Notes under the pieces: model-generated
What the model was told of the DNA's origin: nothing
Database searches by the model: none
The model's input: only the letters and a program-made list of their open reading frames with translations
Assembly (NCBI RefSeq): GCF_900156475.1
Contig: NZ_FTNR01000006.1
Coordinates: 62,001 to 126,000 of the forward strand
Length of the DNA stretch: 64,000 nucleotides
Direction: 5' to 3'
DNA from: Natronorubrum thiooxidans
GTDB taxonomy: Archaea > Halobacteriota > Halobacteria > Halobacteriales > Natrialbaceae
Made by a program: the position numbers and the translations under genes
Shown: piece by piece, positions 1-9,141 of the stretch
Position numbering within the stretch: the stretch's first letter is position 1
Layout of the letters: each line of letters begins with the position of its first letter

Positions 1-664
1 CGTGACTGATAAGCAGAATGCTCAATCCGACCGTCGCGTGCAAGTCGTCCAGTAGCGCCAGGATCTCGGATTGCACCGAGACGTCGAGTGCAGCGGTCGG
101 TTCGTCGGCGATAAGCAACTCCGGGTTCACCGACAGTGCGCGGGCGAGTGCGACGCGTTGTTGCTGCCCACCGCTGAGTTCGTGCGGATACCGATCGGCA
201 TCAGCAGCCGACAGTCCGACGCGGTCGAGGAGATCCGTGACGATCTCACGCCGACGTGTCCGCTCTCGCATTCCCTGGACGGTCAGCGGTTCGGCGATCG
301 CGTCACCGACGTTCATTCGCGGATCGAAACTCGAGTCGGAGTCCTGAAAGAGCAGCTGTGCGCGACGCCTGAACCGTTTGAGCGCCGACGTGTCGAACGC
401 GGTAATGTCTTCCCCATCGAATACCACCGTTCCCGCGGTCGGCTCCTCGAGTCTGAGCAGTGACCGGGCCGCAGTCGACTTTCCACACCCACTCTCGCCG
501 ACGATGCCAACCGTCTCGCCGGGATAGACGTCGAGATCGATGCCGTCGACGGCACGGACGCGGCCGACATCCGTGGCCAGGAGTCCGTCCGTGATGGGGT
601 AGTGTTTCGTCAGGTTTCGGACCGACAAAAGCGGTTCGTCGTCCCCGGTATGCGGTTCAGTCAT
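1..664 (-). CDS. ABC peptide/nickel transporter ATP-binding protein (DppF/OppF type), C-terminus off the window
   Basis: This is the second ATPase of an oligopeptide/dipeptide/nickel importer; it hydrolyses ATP at the inner face of the membrane to drive uptake. About 221 residues are visible: Walker A GESGCGKST near residue 53, signature LSGGQQQR, Walker B LLIADEP, and the start of the switch region (LLISH) at the window edge. The ATG at 664 overlaps the stop of the upstream ATPase gene by 8 bases, the usual coupling in such operons, which fixes the start. The end of the gene, including any C-terminal oligopeptide domain, is not in the window. The family is certain; the substrate cannot be read from the sequence. 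Confidence 0.93.
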   Translation of the reverse strand, partial: MTEPHTGDDEPLLSVRNLTKHYPITDGLLATDVGRVRAVDGIDLDVYPGETVGIVGESGCGKSTAARSLLRLEEPTAGTVVFDGEDITAFDTSALKRFRRRAQLLFQDSDSSFDPRMNVGDAIAEPLTVQGMRERTRRREIVTDLLDRVGLSAADADRYPHELSGGQQQRVALARALSVNPELLIADEPTAALDVSVQSEILALLDDLHATVGLSILLISH

Positions 665-1709
665 GTGTGTCACCGCCATCTGTCCGCTCGCTCGGCCGTC
701 GTGGTTCGACACCGGACTCGAGCACTGTTGGCTCGGCTGCCGTTCGGTAGTGGAGACACGACACCTCGTGGTCCTCGCCGACGACCGATTCGAACGCCGG
801 TTGGTCGCCGGTCGAACAGTCGGGGACTGCGTCGGGACAGCGGTCGTGAAACCGACAGCCCGCCGGCGGGGCCATTGGATCCGGAAGCGAGCCGGGAATC
901 CCGCCAAGCGAGCCGCGACCGGGGAGACAGTCGAGTAACGCTCGCGTGTATGGATGACACGGCGTCTCGAAAACGTCGTAGACGGTGCCACGCTCCATGA
1001 CCTTGCCGGCGTACAGCACGACGACGCGATCGGCGATTTCCGCGACGACACCAAGATCGTGTGTCACGAAGAGAATCCCGATACCGTACTCCGCTTGTAG
1101 ATCTTTTAACAGGCGGAGAATCTGGGCCTGAATCGTGACATCGAGGGCTGTCGTCGGTTCGTCTGCGATCAGCAGATCGGGCTGGCAGGCCAGTGCCATC
1201 GCGATCATCACCCGCTGTTTCATGCCACCGCTCAACTCGTGAGGGTACGCCTCGAGTCGATCACTCGCCTCGGAGATGCCGACGCGGTCGAGCAGTTCGA
1301 CCGCTTCGGCTCGAGCGGCCGCCCGGGAGACGTCCTGGTGGAGTTCAATTGCCTCGAGGAGTTGCCAGCCAATCGTATACACTGGGTTGAGTGCGTTTTG
1401 TGGGTTCTGGAAGACGTGGCTGATTCTGGCACCACGGATATCGGTGAGTTCGCGCTCGGAGCAGTTGGTTAACTCGATTCCGTCGAAGACGATGGAGCCA
1501 GCGGTGATCTCCCCTGGTGGGCGCTTGAAGAGTTGGGTAATCGACTCACACGCGACTGTCTTGCCGCTGCCACTTTCGCCGACGAGACAGACCGTCTCAC
1601 CGCGTCGAACCGTGAAGTCGACGCCGTCGACTGCGTTGACGGTTCCATCGTCGGTGTGAAACGACGTGTGCAAGTTCTCGACGGTGAGGAGTGGATCGTC
1701 TTGAGTCAT
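657..1709 (-). CDS. ABC peptide/nickel transporter ATP-binding protein (DppD/OppD type)
   Basis: First ATPase of the importer, 350 residues, a normal length for DppD. Walker A GESGSGKT lies near residue 45, signature LSGGMKQR near 160 and Walker B LLIADEP just after. The C-terminus carries the oligopeptide-transporter extension with a cysteine cluster (CRFHDRC, then DC and SC), which in some DppD proteins binds an iron-sulfur cluster; that is family knowledge and not shown here. The start overlaps the upstream permease stop by 4 bases (ATGA), and the end overlaps the next ATPase gene. It works with that ATPase as a heterodimer under the two permeases. Confidence 0.94.
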   Translation of the reverse strand: MTQDDPLLTVENLHTSFHTDDGTVNAVDGVDFTVRRGETVCLVGESGSGKTVACESITQLFKRPPGEITAGSIVFDGIELTNCSERELTDIRGARISHVFQNPQNALNPVYTIGWQLLEAIELHQDVSRAAARAEAVELLDRVGISEASDRLEAYPHELSGGMKQRVMIAMALACQPDLLIADEPTTALDVTIQAQILRLLKDLQAEYGIGILFVTHDLGVVAEIADRVVVLYAGKVMERGTVYDVFETPCHPYTRALLDCLPGRGSLGGIPGSLPDPMAPPAGCRFHDRCPDAVPDCSTGDQPAFESVVGEDHEVSCLHYRTAAEPTVLESGVEPRRPSERTDGGDTHD

Positions 1710-2887
1710 GTAGTGCCACCTCCCGATCGTGGGTCGAACGCGTCTCGAAGCGCATCACCAATAAAGTTGAAGGCGAGAATCGTTCCGAAGAGGAACACGC
1801 CCGGGATCGTCGAGATCCACCACGCGTACTGGAGGTCGTTGCGTCCGGATGCGATGAGCCCACCCCACGAAGGGACCGTGGGATCACCGAGGCCGAGAAA
1901 CGCCAGACTCGCCTCGAAGAGTATCAGGCTCGGAATCAACAGTGTGGCCGCCGTGATGACGCTGTTCGAGACGTTCGGAAGGAGGTGACGACGAATCGTC
2001 CAGCTGCTACTCGCGCCGGCGTTTTTGGCCGCCAGAACGTACGTTTCTTCGCGTCGCTGAAGCGCTTCGCTGCGAACGATGCGGGCGATACTTCCCCAGC
2101 CGAGCAGTCCGAAGATCACGATCATACTGAAGAGGCTGCCACCGTACAGATAGACGACCACGAGATAGAGAAAAAACGTCGGAAACGTGATCTGGAGGTC
2201 CACGTACCGCATCAACACCGTATCGACCCAGCCGCCGAAGTAGGCTGCGCTGATGCCAACGACCGTCGCGATGGTCACCGTGATGAACGCGGCGATGAGC
2301 CCGACCTGCATACTCACTTCCATGCCGTAAATAACGGAAACAAGGATATCTTTGCCCTCGTGAGTGGTCCCGAGCGGATGCGCCCACGTTCCGTGACAGC
2401 GGTCGTTTACCACGGGTCCAACGCAGTCGACCGGCAGCCACGATTCGACCGACGTGAATACGGGTGGCTGGTAGGCGTTGCGTGCGTCGACTCGCGGTTT
2501 CTCGAGAACCCGGGGGCCGATCGATCCGATGGCGAAAACGACGAGCAGGTAGCCGAGACTCACGACTGCAGCCGTGTTCTTTTTGAACTGGTTCCAGTAG
2601 TGGGCCGTCATCCGCCGATGTTCGGACAGCGGAACGAGACCGAACACGACGAGCGTCAGCAGCGTCAGGATGTAGAGCCAGTCCAGTGCCTGCAAGGAAA
2701 GTCCGAGTGACGCAATCGTGTCTCCTTCGGGTGCGAGCAGGACGTCGTAGGCGACGCCACCGACGAAAATCGCGTACGCGCTCGCAATGGCGAGTGCTCT
2801 GTGCGAGATCGGTCGAGCAGTGTCGTCGATTTCGTCCCAGTCGACGTCTTCGAACGTGTTCCGACGGCTGTCTGAGTCGCTCGACAT
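1706..2887 (-). CDS. ABC peptide/nickel transporter permease (DppC type)
   Basis: One of two membrane channels of the importer, 393 residues, somewhat longer than bacterial DppC. An N-terminal segment with two or three hydrophobic helices and a long polar loop precedes the binding-protein-dependent transport domain (about residues 180-390), with a helix cluster starting at MQVGLIAAFITVTIATVVG. The coupling-loop region is near SIARIVRSEAL. Its ATG overlaps the stop of the DppB-type gene by one base (2887) and its stop overlaps the ATPase start by 4, so the genes are translationally coupled. The extended N-terminus is common in haloarchaeal members. Confidence 0.92.
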   Translation of the reverse strand: MSSDSDSRRNTFEDVDWDEIDDTARPISHRALAIASAYAIFVGGVAYDVLLAPEGDTIASLGLSLQALDWLYILTLLTLVVFGLVPLSEHRRMTAHYWNQFKKNTAAVVSLGYLLVVFAIGSIGPRVLEKPRVDARNAYQPPVFTSVESWLPVDCVGPVVNDRCHGTWAHPLGTTHEGKDILVSVIYGMEVSMQVGLIAAFITVTIATVVGISAAYFGGWVDTVLMRYVDLQITFPTFFLYLVVVYLYGGSLFSMIVIFGLLGWGSIARIVRSEALQRREETYVLAAKNAGASSSWTIRRHLLPNVSNSVITAATLLIPSLILFEASLAFLGLGDPTVPSWGGLIASGRNDLQYAWWISTIPGVFLFGTILAFNFIGDALRDAFDPRSGGGTT

Positions 2888-3861
2888 CAGCGATCACCGT
2901 AGTCGATACGCGGATCGAGGACCGTATATGCGATATCCTGGACCAGATTGCCGATGATCGTCAGAAACGTTGGAACGAGAACTGTTCCAACGACCAATGC
3001 CGTATCCTGGTTGACGATCGCCCGATAACTGAGCGTTCCAAGCCCTGGAATGCCGAAGACGACCTCGATCAGGTACGATGCGACGAAGATGATTCCGACC
3101 AGATCACCAACGAGAATCGTCGCGAGTGGGACTGACGCCGGGCGGAAGATGTGTCGATACAGGATCCGGCGATCGCTGACACCCTTTGCCTTCGCCGTCT
3201 TGACAAACGCCGCTTCGACGTACTCGAGTGCCTCTGCACGCGAGTAGCGCATCAGACTCGCCACGGAGGTAAGCGTCAGGACTGTCACCGGCAGGAGCAA
3301 CTGTGTGACGTTCGCGTACGAAACCGTCGCGACGCTCGTATCAAAGAGGATCGGTACCCAGCCAAGCATGCCACCGAAGACGACGAGAAGGACGATTGCG
3401 AACCAGAAATCAGGGATACTCAGCCCAAAGAAGGCAAACGCCGTCGCCGCGTAGTCGCCTCGAGTGTACTGGTGAGTCGCCGAGTAGAGACCGATACCGA
3501 TCCCGAGGATCGTCGAGAGGAGGATCGACGGGACGGCGTACATCATCGAGTACGGAATCGCCTCCACGAGCGCCGTTGTCACCGGCTGTGATCGGGTTTC
3601 GGACCAGCCCCAGTTCAGCGAGACCATGTTTGTCATGAACTCGAGATACTGCACGTGAATCGGCTGATCGAGTCCGTGATAGCGTTCGTACGCCTCCCCG
3701 ACTCGTTCGGGGTCGTTCCCGGCCTGCGCGGCCTGAAACTGTAGCTCTGTTAGTTGCGTATCTGGTGTGAAATACAGCAAGAGAAACGTTAGCGACAGGA
3801 CGATCAGTGACGCGACGATCGCCCACGTTATCCGACGAAGGATATAGACCGCCATGCTCAC
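2887..3861 (-). CDS. ABC peptide/nickel transporter permease (DppB type)
   Basis: Partner permease, 324 residues, about six transmembrane helices. The N-terminus (YILRRITWAIVASLIVLSL) is the conserved first helix of the DppB/OppB/NikB family. A large external loop follows (about residues 35-105), then the BPD transport domain, whose coupling segment is near SLMRYSRAEALEYVEAAF. It lies 68 bases downstream of the binding-protein gene and directly couples to the DppC-type gene. The family is clear; peptide against nickel specificity is undecided. Confidence 0.93.
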   Translation of the reverse strand: MSMAVYILRRITWAIVASLIVLSLTFLLLYFTPDTQLTELQFQAAQAGNDPERVGEAYERYHGLDQPIHVQYLEFMTNMVSLNWGWSETRSQPVTTALVEAIPYSMMYAVPSILLSTILGIGIGLYSATHQYTRGDYAATAFAFFGLSIPDFWFAIVLLVVFGGMLGWVPILFDTSVATVSYANVTQLLLPVTVLTLTSVASLMRYSRAEALEYVEAAFVKTAKAKGVSDRRILYRHIFRPASVPLATILVGDLVGIIFVASYLIEVVFGIPGLGTLSYRAIVNQDTALVVGTVLVPTFLTIIGNLVQDIAYTVLDPRIDYGDR

Positions 3862-3929
3862 GGCAACTCACCTGTCAACGCCAGTACGGGCTCCCCGCTC
3901 ACTAGGTGCGTAGTTGTTACCTGACCGAC

Positions 3930-5744
3930 TTACGCTTTCGTAAATCGCCAGGTGTGGCGATCCCACTCCTGTCCGAACACTGCTTCGGGACCCTCGACGT
4001 CGTGCTGGTAGCCGACAATGTTGTCTGTCATGACAACGAAGTTGACCGGCTGATCCTCACTGAGGATGCCGAATATCTCGGCCATCGCGTCGGTACGCGC
4101 TTGCTGATCCGTCGACGTTCGAACGGTGCTAAACAGGGCGGCCAGATCGGCTTCGGGAACGTAGCCGAAGTAGTTCGCCGATGCACGCTCGGTCCAGAAC
4201 GCGTCGATCGCTGCCGGTGTTCGCGGATAGGTGTTAAACGAGTTGCCGTACATCAGATCCCAGTCCGTTTTGCTCCGGGTGGTATCACGAGGGCCGGCGT
4301 TGTTCGGGCCGTTAGACCACGGTGGATCGTCATCACCCTGCCACTCGTTGCGGACGTACTGTTGGATCAGCCGATCGAAGGTGACATCGTCGAACTCGAC
4401 ATCGATTCCGATCGCCTCGAGTTCGGTTCCGATGAACTCTACTGTCGTCTTGACTGTCTCGATCCCGCGTGCGTACGCCATCGTCAGCGTCACCTGCTCG
4501 CCGTCGGGGCCGAGCAACGTCCCGTCGTCGTACCCATAGCCGGCGCTCAGGTTGTCCGCGAGCAGGGTGCGGGCTGCCGCCTGATCGTAGCTGTCCCCCT
4601 CGCCAAACTCGGTGACAGCCGATTTGTCGTACCACTCCGACCACTCCGGCTGAAACGTCTGTGCCGTCCTGGCGTAGCCACGATGGATACTGTCCGCGAT
4701 TTCGGTCTTGTCGACCGCCATCGAGAGCGCCTGTCGTACCGCCTTCGTGCGAAGTTCCTCCCACCCGTTCATCCGTTGATTGTACGCCAGGGTTCGCAGA
4801 TACGGGAAGGGAATTTGTTTGACGTCGATATCGGGATCGCCTTCGAATCGTTCGACTCGACTCGAGGGAACGGCAGTTTCGGTGATCTCCCCTTGCTCGA
4901 AGGCAGTCAGTCGCGTACTCTGCTCGTCGATTGCCCGCCACGAGAACTCGTCGAAGTTGGGACTCTGTTGCCACGCGTCGATCTGGTCGTCGGTGACGAA
5001 CGACGGGAAGTCTTCGGCCTCTCGATCCCGCATGTAGTAGTCGTCGTTGCGGGTCACGACGAATTCGGAGCCGCGTTCCCACCGTTCGAACGTGTATGGG
5101 CCGAGATTGCCCGTGTAGGCGAGTTCCTGTATCTCCTCGTCCTGATCGAGTCCCACCCCGTCTCGTTCGTCGACGTACGGCTCGAGCAATCCCTTCGGCA
5201 GACAGTACGATCCCCAGAGCGTCGGCTCCATCGGCCAGTCGGGGTTGGGTTCCTCGAGTTCGATCTGGAACTCGAGGGAGCCAGTCGCCTCGACCCTGAT
5301 GTTGTCCCAGTTGCCGGCTGCCGTCGACAGTGCCCAGTTGTCGGCAGCCTGATGGACTTCCTGAATCATGTAGACCCAGTCGTCGGCAGTCATCTGGCCG
5401 TAGCCTGCGCCCCATTCGAGCGCATCACGGAGAGTTGCCACGAACACCGTCGCGTCGCCGGTGTCCTCGATATCGAGCCACAGTGGAAACACGTCCAGTT
5501 CGGGCGTAATCGCGTATGCCCCATCCATCGTCAGCCCGAGCCGATCGTTCGTGTTACTGTCTGAGACCTGAATGAAATTCATCGACTCGGCGTCGGTACT
5601 GTCAGCTACCGTGTACGTAGCGGTCGTATCGTTCTCATCACCCCCCAGACACCCCGCAGCCCCCGCGATCCCCGCCGCAGTCACCCCCTGAAGAAGTCGT
5701 CGCCGAGTAACAGTCAGGCTATCCCGACTGTATTCTTGACTCAT
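3930..5744 (-). CDS. ABC transporter substrate-binding lipoprotein (SBP family 5), Tat-exported
   Basis: The first gene of the importer operon, 604 residues. The N-terminus shows a twin-arginine motif (TRRRLLQG) followed by a short hydrophobic stretch and a lipobox ending at Cys33 (AGAAGC), so the folded protein should cross by Tat and be lipid-anchored outside the cell, as is usual in haloarchaea. The mature part is an SBP_bac_5 domain; the conserved segment around YNQRMNGWEELRTKAVRQAL (residues about 317-336) is typical. It hands peptides, nickel chelates or a similar solute to the permeases. A TATA-like element sits about 27-30 bases before the ATG. The ligand is unknown. Confidence 0.93.
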   Translation of the reverse strand: MSQEYSRDSLTVTRRRLLQGVTAAGIAGAAGCLGGDENDTTATYTVADSTDAESMNFIQVSDSNTNDRLGLTMDGAYAITPELDVFPLWLDIEDTGDATVFVATLRDALEWGAGYGQMTADDWVYMIQEVHQAADNWALSTAAGNWDNIRVEATGSLEFQIELEEPNPDWPMEPTLWGSYCLPKGLLEPYVDERDGVGLDQDEEIQELAYTGNLGPYTFERWERGSEFVVTRNDDYYMRDREAEDFPSFVTDDQIDAWQQSPNFDEFSWRAIDEQSTRLTAFEQGEITETAVPSSRVERFEGDPDIDVKQIPFPYLRTLAYNQRMNGWEELRTKAVRQALSMAVDKTEIADSIHRGYARTAQTFQPEWSEWYDKSAVTEFGEGDSYDQAAARTLLADNLSAGYGYDDGTLLGPDGEQVTLTMAYARGIETVKTTVEFIGTELEAIGIDVEFDDVTFDRLIQQYVRNEWQGDDDPPWSNGPNNAGPRDTTRSKTDWDLMYGNSFNTYPRTPAAIDAFWTERASANYFGYVPEADLAALFSTVRTSTDQQARTDAMAEIFGILSEDQPVNFVVMTDNIVGYQHDVEGPEAVFGQEWDRHTWRFTKA

Positions 5745-5766
5745 GGAGACGTATGCGGAATGAAGG

Positions 5767-5777
5767 TGTAAATATGT
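5767..5777 (-). promoter_or_regulatory. TATA element of the ABC importer operon
   Basis: On the minus strand the stretch reads CATATTTACAC and is centred about 27-30 bases before the binding-protein ATG at 5744, the normal archaeal TATA spacing for a leaderless transcript. It is seen in the sequence; activity is inferred. Confidence 0.5.
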
Positions 5778-5818
5778 ATTGTCCTCTTCGAGGCAGCATT
5801 CACCCGGTGTACTGACGG

Positions 5819-6388
5819 TCAGTCGTCGCCGTCTTCGTCGATAATCACGACCTCACCGTCGATGACGTCGACATTGATCAGTGTCTTGATATCATGGCCC
5901 GCATCTGCAGCTTTGTTCTCCCCGCCGACCTTCTTGATGACCGCAACCGTGTCGATAACCTCCGCACCGATCTCATCGAGCGCGTCGAGGACCGACGCGA
6001 GCGTGCCGCCCGTCGAGAGGACGTCGTCGAGGACCAGCACGCGCTCGCCCTCGCGAACGTCGTTGATATACATCTCGTTCTCGGAGTAGCCCGTTTTCTG
6101 GGCGATTTCGACTTCGCCGTCGAGACCGTACTGGCGTTTTCGGATGACGGTCAACGGGATGTCGGTCATCAGCGAGACAGCGGTCGAGATGTGAATCCCC
6201 ATCGCCGCGGGGGTGACGATCCGATCGACGTTCTCGAGTTCCGCCTTGCGGATGATTCGGATGACGATCTCGCGGAGCAAGCCCGGATCGAGTTTCGGAA
6301 GTCCGTCACTGATCGGATGGACGAAGTAGTGATATCCATTTTTTTCGATGATTGGCGCCTCGAGAAGCGACCGCTTTAACTGATCCAT
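5819..6388 (-). CDS. hpt: Hypoxanthine/guanine (archaeal-type purine) phosphoribosyltransferase
   Basis: Purine salvage enzyme that joins a 6-oxopurine to PRPP; 189 residues. The PRPP-binding motif [13 protein letters not shown] is intact near residue 125, and the N-terminus [20 protein letters not shown] matches the typical haloarchaeal HGPRTase start. The frame is open 22 codons further upstream, but the internal ATG at 6388 is chosen because the family begins there and a TATA-like element lies 25-30 bases before it. The tail is acidic (IIDEDGDD). It is a single gene between two leftward and rightward units. Haloarchaeal paralogs of this fold may act as regulators, so the substrate is inferred from the family. 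Confidence 0.88.
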   Translation of the reverse strand: MDQLKRSLLEAPIIEKNGYHYFVHPISDGLPKLDPGLLREIVIRIIRKAELENVDRIVTPAAMGIHISTAVSLMTDIPLTVIRKRQYGLDGEVEIAQKTGYSENEMYINDVREGERVLVLDDVLSTGGTLASVLDALDEIGAEVIDTVAVIKKVGGENKAADAGHDIKTLINVDVIDGEVVIIDEDGDD

Positions 6389-6410
6389 GTCGTGGATCGG
6401 GTGGTAACGG

Positions 6411-6418
6411 AGTAAAAG
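6411..6418 (-). promoter_or_regulatory. TATA element before the phosphoribosyltransferase gene
   Basis: The minus strand reads CTTTTACT here, 25-30 bases before the ATG at 6388. The spacing supports a leaderless transcript and the shorter start over the upstream in-frame ATG at 6454, which lies upstream of this element. Confidence 0.45.
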
Positions 6419-6555
6419 TTGACGATCCGTTCGGGGCGTGACACTGTCGAGCATGAGCCAGTGACGCTGTTCGACCGAATGGTCATGCTAGATAGCTCAG
6501 CCAGTGCGAGAACGCGAACAGTTAACAAGGCTCGTTAAGATTGTGATGTATACGC

Positions 6556-7725
6556 ATGCCAGAGCCAGTCATCGCGTCGGTCGGTGCCTCGCCGCTCGGC
6601 CGCACGGACCTCCCAGGCCGCGACCTGTTTTCGGTCGCCCTCGCGGAGGCGTTCGACGAACTGCCTGACCCTGCCGACCTCGTCGAGGCGGTGTACGTCG
6701 GCAACCAGTCAGAGAGCTACGAACACCAGATCATGTACGGGACGCTGTTGGCCGAGTGGGCCGGCCTCCGTCACGTCCCCGCCGAGCGGGTTGAGGGGTG
6801 TGCCGCCGCGGGCGCGCTCGCGTTGCGCCACGCGGTCAAGGACGTCCGCAACGGAGAGCACGAGGCCGTGCTCGCGTGCGGCGTCGAAAAGATGACATCC
6901 GCGGGCACCAGCGGCGCGACGGACGCGCTATCGGCGGCGTTCGACCGTGCCATCGAGCAGCGCTCGGGCATCACCGCACCCAGCCAGTACGCACTGCTCG
7001 CCAAGCGCTACCTCCACGAGACGGACGCCACGGAACACGACCTTGCCGAGATCGCAGTGAAAAACCACGCCAACGCCGCTCGCAACCCCCGGGCGCAGTT
7101 TCCAAAGGAGATCGACGTAGCGACGGTCCTGGAATCTGACCCCATCGCCCCACCGCTGAAACTCTTCGACTGTGCGCCGGTCGGTGACGGTGCCGCGGCC
7201 GTCCTCGTGACGACTGCCGAGTTGGCGGCCGACCTCGACCGTCCGCAGGTGCGCGTCGCGGGCAGCGGGGCCTCCGCGAACAACATCGCGGTCGCCGAGC
7301 GGGACATGACCGACATCGCGGGCGCTCGCATCGCCGCCGAGACGGCTTACGAGGAAGCAGGCATCGACGCCGCGGCCGTGGATATCGCGGAAGTCCACGA
7401 CGCCTTCACCGTCTGCGAGGCGCTGCTCGCGGAGGCCGTCGGCTTCGCCCCCGCGGGAACGGGTTATCAGAGCTACCAGACGCCAGCGGAGCGGGCAGAC
7501 GGTTGGACGGATGTACAGTTGAGTCCGAGCGGCGGACTGAAGGCTCGCGGCCATCCCATCGGCGCAACCGGGCTCTTGCAGGCGCTCGAAGCCTACGAAC
7601 AGCTCACGGGGGCCGCAGGCGACCGCGCGGTCGAGGGGGCCGAGACGGCCCTGTTGCTCAACGAAGGGGGCGTCGCAGATGCCGTCACCGTTGGCCACGT
7701 GCTCACGACGGCGGAGGCACGATGA
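6556..7725 (+). CDS. Thiolase-family acyltransferase (SCP-x-like), pair 1
   Basis: A thiolase-superfamily protein of 389 residues that forms or cleaves a beta-ketoacyl-CoA. The nucleophile region is EGCAAAGALALRH (Cys near residue 80), the conserved histidines are in EVHDAFT and GGLKARGHPIGATG. The final thiolase cysteine motif (CxGGG) is replaced by NEGGV, as in the SCP-x/archaeal subgroup. The stop overlaps the following DUF35 gene by four bases (ATGA). Archaeal thiolases of this type are known to form complexes with DUF35 proteins, for example the acetoacetyl-CoA thiolase/HMG-CoA synthase complex. Whether this one makes acetoacetyl-CoA or acts on another acyl-CoA cannot be told. A second pair lies at 13102-14660. 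Confidence 0.88.
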   Translation: MPEPVIASVGASPLGRTDLPGRDLFSVALAEAFDELPDPADLVEAVYVGNQSESYEHQIMYGTLLAEWAGLRHVPAERVEGCAAAGALALRHAVKDVRNGEHEAVLACGVEKMTSAGTSGATDALSAAFDRAIEQRSGITAPSQYALLAKRYLHETDATEHDLAEIAVKNHANAARNPRAQFPKEIDVATVLESDPIAPPLKLFDCAPVGDGAAAVLVTTAELAADLDRPQVRVAGSGASANNIAVAERDMTDIAGARIAAETAYEEAGIDAAAVDIAEVHDAFTVCEALLAEAVGFAPAGTGYQSYQTPAERADGWTDVQLSPSGGLKARGHPIGATGLLQALEAYEQLTGAAGDRAVEGAETALLLNEGGVADAVTVGHVLTTAEAR

Positions 7726-8153
7726 CTGACGGTGACCTCGATGCGACCGACCCGCGGACACTTCCGGGCTTCTTCGACGCCCTTGCCGACGGCGAACTCC
7801 TGGGCGGAGTCTGTGCGGACTGTGGACAGGTCCTGTTGCCGCCGCGGCCAGCCTGCTACGCCTGTGGCAGTCGCGCCGTCGACGTCGAACCGCAGTCCCG
7901 CAAGGGCGATGTCTTCTCGTACACGGCGGTCCACACACCGCCGCCGGCGTTCGCGGCAGACGCGCCCTACACGGTCGCCGTCGTGGAACTCGCAGACGGT
8001 GGCCGCCTCCTTGGGCGCGTGGCCGCCGACTACGCCGACGTCGCCATCGGTGACCCGGTCGAACTCACGGTGCACGAGCCGACGGCCGCAGAGCGGGAGG
8101 TCGCGCTCGACTACGAGACCGACTGGCCGGTCCACGTCTTCGAGCCGCGGTGA
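7722..8153 (+). CDS. DUF35 (Zn-ribbon/OB-fold) acyl-CoA-associated protein, pair 1
   Basis: Partner of the upstream thiolase, 143 residues. A rubredoxin-like zinc ribbon (CADCGQVLLPPRPACYACG, residues about 31-49) is followed by an OB-fold (ACL domain, from about residue 60). The ATG at 7722 is inside the thiolase stop (ATGA), which rules out the longer upstream open frame. In the known archaeal thiolase/HMG-CoA synthase complex the DUF35 protein bridges enzymes and helps hold the CoA intermediate; the same scaffold role is inferred here. No HMG-CoA synthase is nearby. Confidence 0.88.
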   Translation: MTDGDLDATDPRTLPGFFDALADGELLGGVCADCGQVLLPPRPACYACGSRAVDVEPQSRKGDVFSYTAVHTPPPAFAADAPYTVAVVELADGGRLLGRVAADYADVAIGDPVELTVHEPTAAEREVALDYETDWPVHVFEPR

Positions 8154-8377
8154 GAGTCAGGCCCAACTCCACGCCGGATGTCAATGGCTAAGCAAGTAAC
8201 CCACCGCCTCGCTGTGTTCTCAAGCTGGCGTTATATCCGATATCGTGCTCAACCCTACTGAGAATAAATAGAGCGAAACTATGGGTTGCGTCGCTCACCT
8301 CTATGAAACGATTTCCAACTGATCGCACAGCCGTCGTACAATCAGCTGTGTATTGACGGTCAGTGGCTACTCGAGAA

Positions 8378-8977
8378 TCAGTCGTCACGACCGTAACTGA
8401 GTTCCGGCGGTTGCTCGCCGTGACCCAGGCGCATATTCCGCTCGTGGTAGATATGTGCCACGGCCGTTATGGTCATCGTTGTGGCAATGATCCCTGCCCA
8501 GCCCAGTTCCGGGAGCATGGTCAACGGATAAATTCCCATCCACAGCGCGGCGACCAGCGCACAGCTGATCGCCCCAAGCGAGAGATACAGTTCCCGCCAG
8601 GCGAACTCGTGGCCGGGGACGATCTCGAGGTAGATGCTGAGATCGTTCGTTCGATCGGTAGCTTCGATAACGCCGTCGTCGGAGTCGAACACGAGAATCC
8701 CGGATTGATCCATCTTCGGGAGATGGGTCTGCTGGAGCGTCGTGTAGACACGTTTTCGCTGTTCGGGCGTCACCTTCTCGAGTGTCGTTTCGTACTCCCA
8801 GGCGGCGACCTGCTGGGCGAGGTCACCGAGTTCGACGGGCCGGCTGTCCTGTTTCAGATACTGGAGAACATAGCGCCGTCGCTGGTTGCGCAGGACTTCG
8901 AAGATTTCGCCCTTCGAGAGAGTGCCATGATCGTCTGGTTCGGGCTCTGTGGCCCGCCGTTTTTGTTGTTGAGCCAC
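8378..8977 (-). CDS. Membrane-anchored winged-helix protein (DUF7344-like)
   Basis: A 199-residue haloarchaeal protein. Residues about 20-105 look like a winged-helix domain (LSKGEIFEVLRNQRRRYVLQ is the typical first helix of the family), followed by a C-terminal pair of transmembrane helices (about residues 130-148 and 155-175). This design, a DNA-binding-like domain tethered to the membrane, is common in haloarchaea and of unknown job. It stands alone between two operons; nothing in the neighbourhood identifies a target. The 224 bases downstream (8154-8377) hold no gene I can support. Confidence 0.75.
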   Translation of the reverse strand: MAQQQKRRATEPEPDDHGTLSKGEIFEVLRNQRRRYVLQYLKQDSRPVELGDLAQQVAAWEYETTLEKVTPEQRKRVYTTLQQTHLPKMDQSGILVFDSDDGVIEATDRTNDLSIYLEIVPGHEFAWRELYLSLGAISCALVAALWMGIYPLTMLPELGWAGIIATTMTITAVAHIYHERNMRLGHGEQPPELSYGRDD

Positions 8978-9141
8978 GACGGATCACCTCGAGGTAATGG
9001 TCGAAGCCGATCCGGCAGTCGATTCATTGTCGAGACCCGGCGCTGGATCCGTAACGACAGAGACATCCCCCATTAAACCCGATCGCATACCTGTTAATTC
9101 GTGCGATGAACGCCACCTATATAACACCCCTGTCGGGATTA

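Noticed and set aside
3906-5564. 552-codon open frame on the plus strand
   Set aside because: It is antisense to the substrate-binding protein gene over its whole length; long antisense frames are common in high-GC haloarchaeal DNA.
6488-6530. A stretch like a tRNA D-arm (TAGCTCAGCCAG)
   Set aside because: No cloverleaf, no T-arm and no acceptor stem can be formed around it; chance resemblance in a promoter region.
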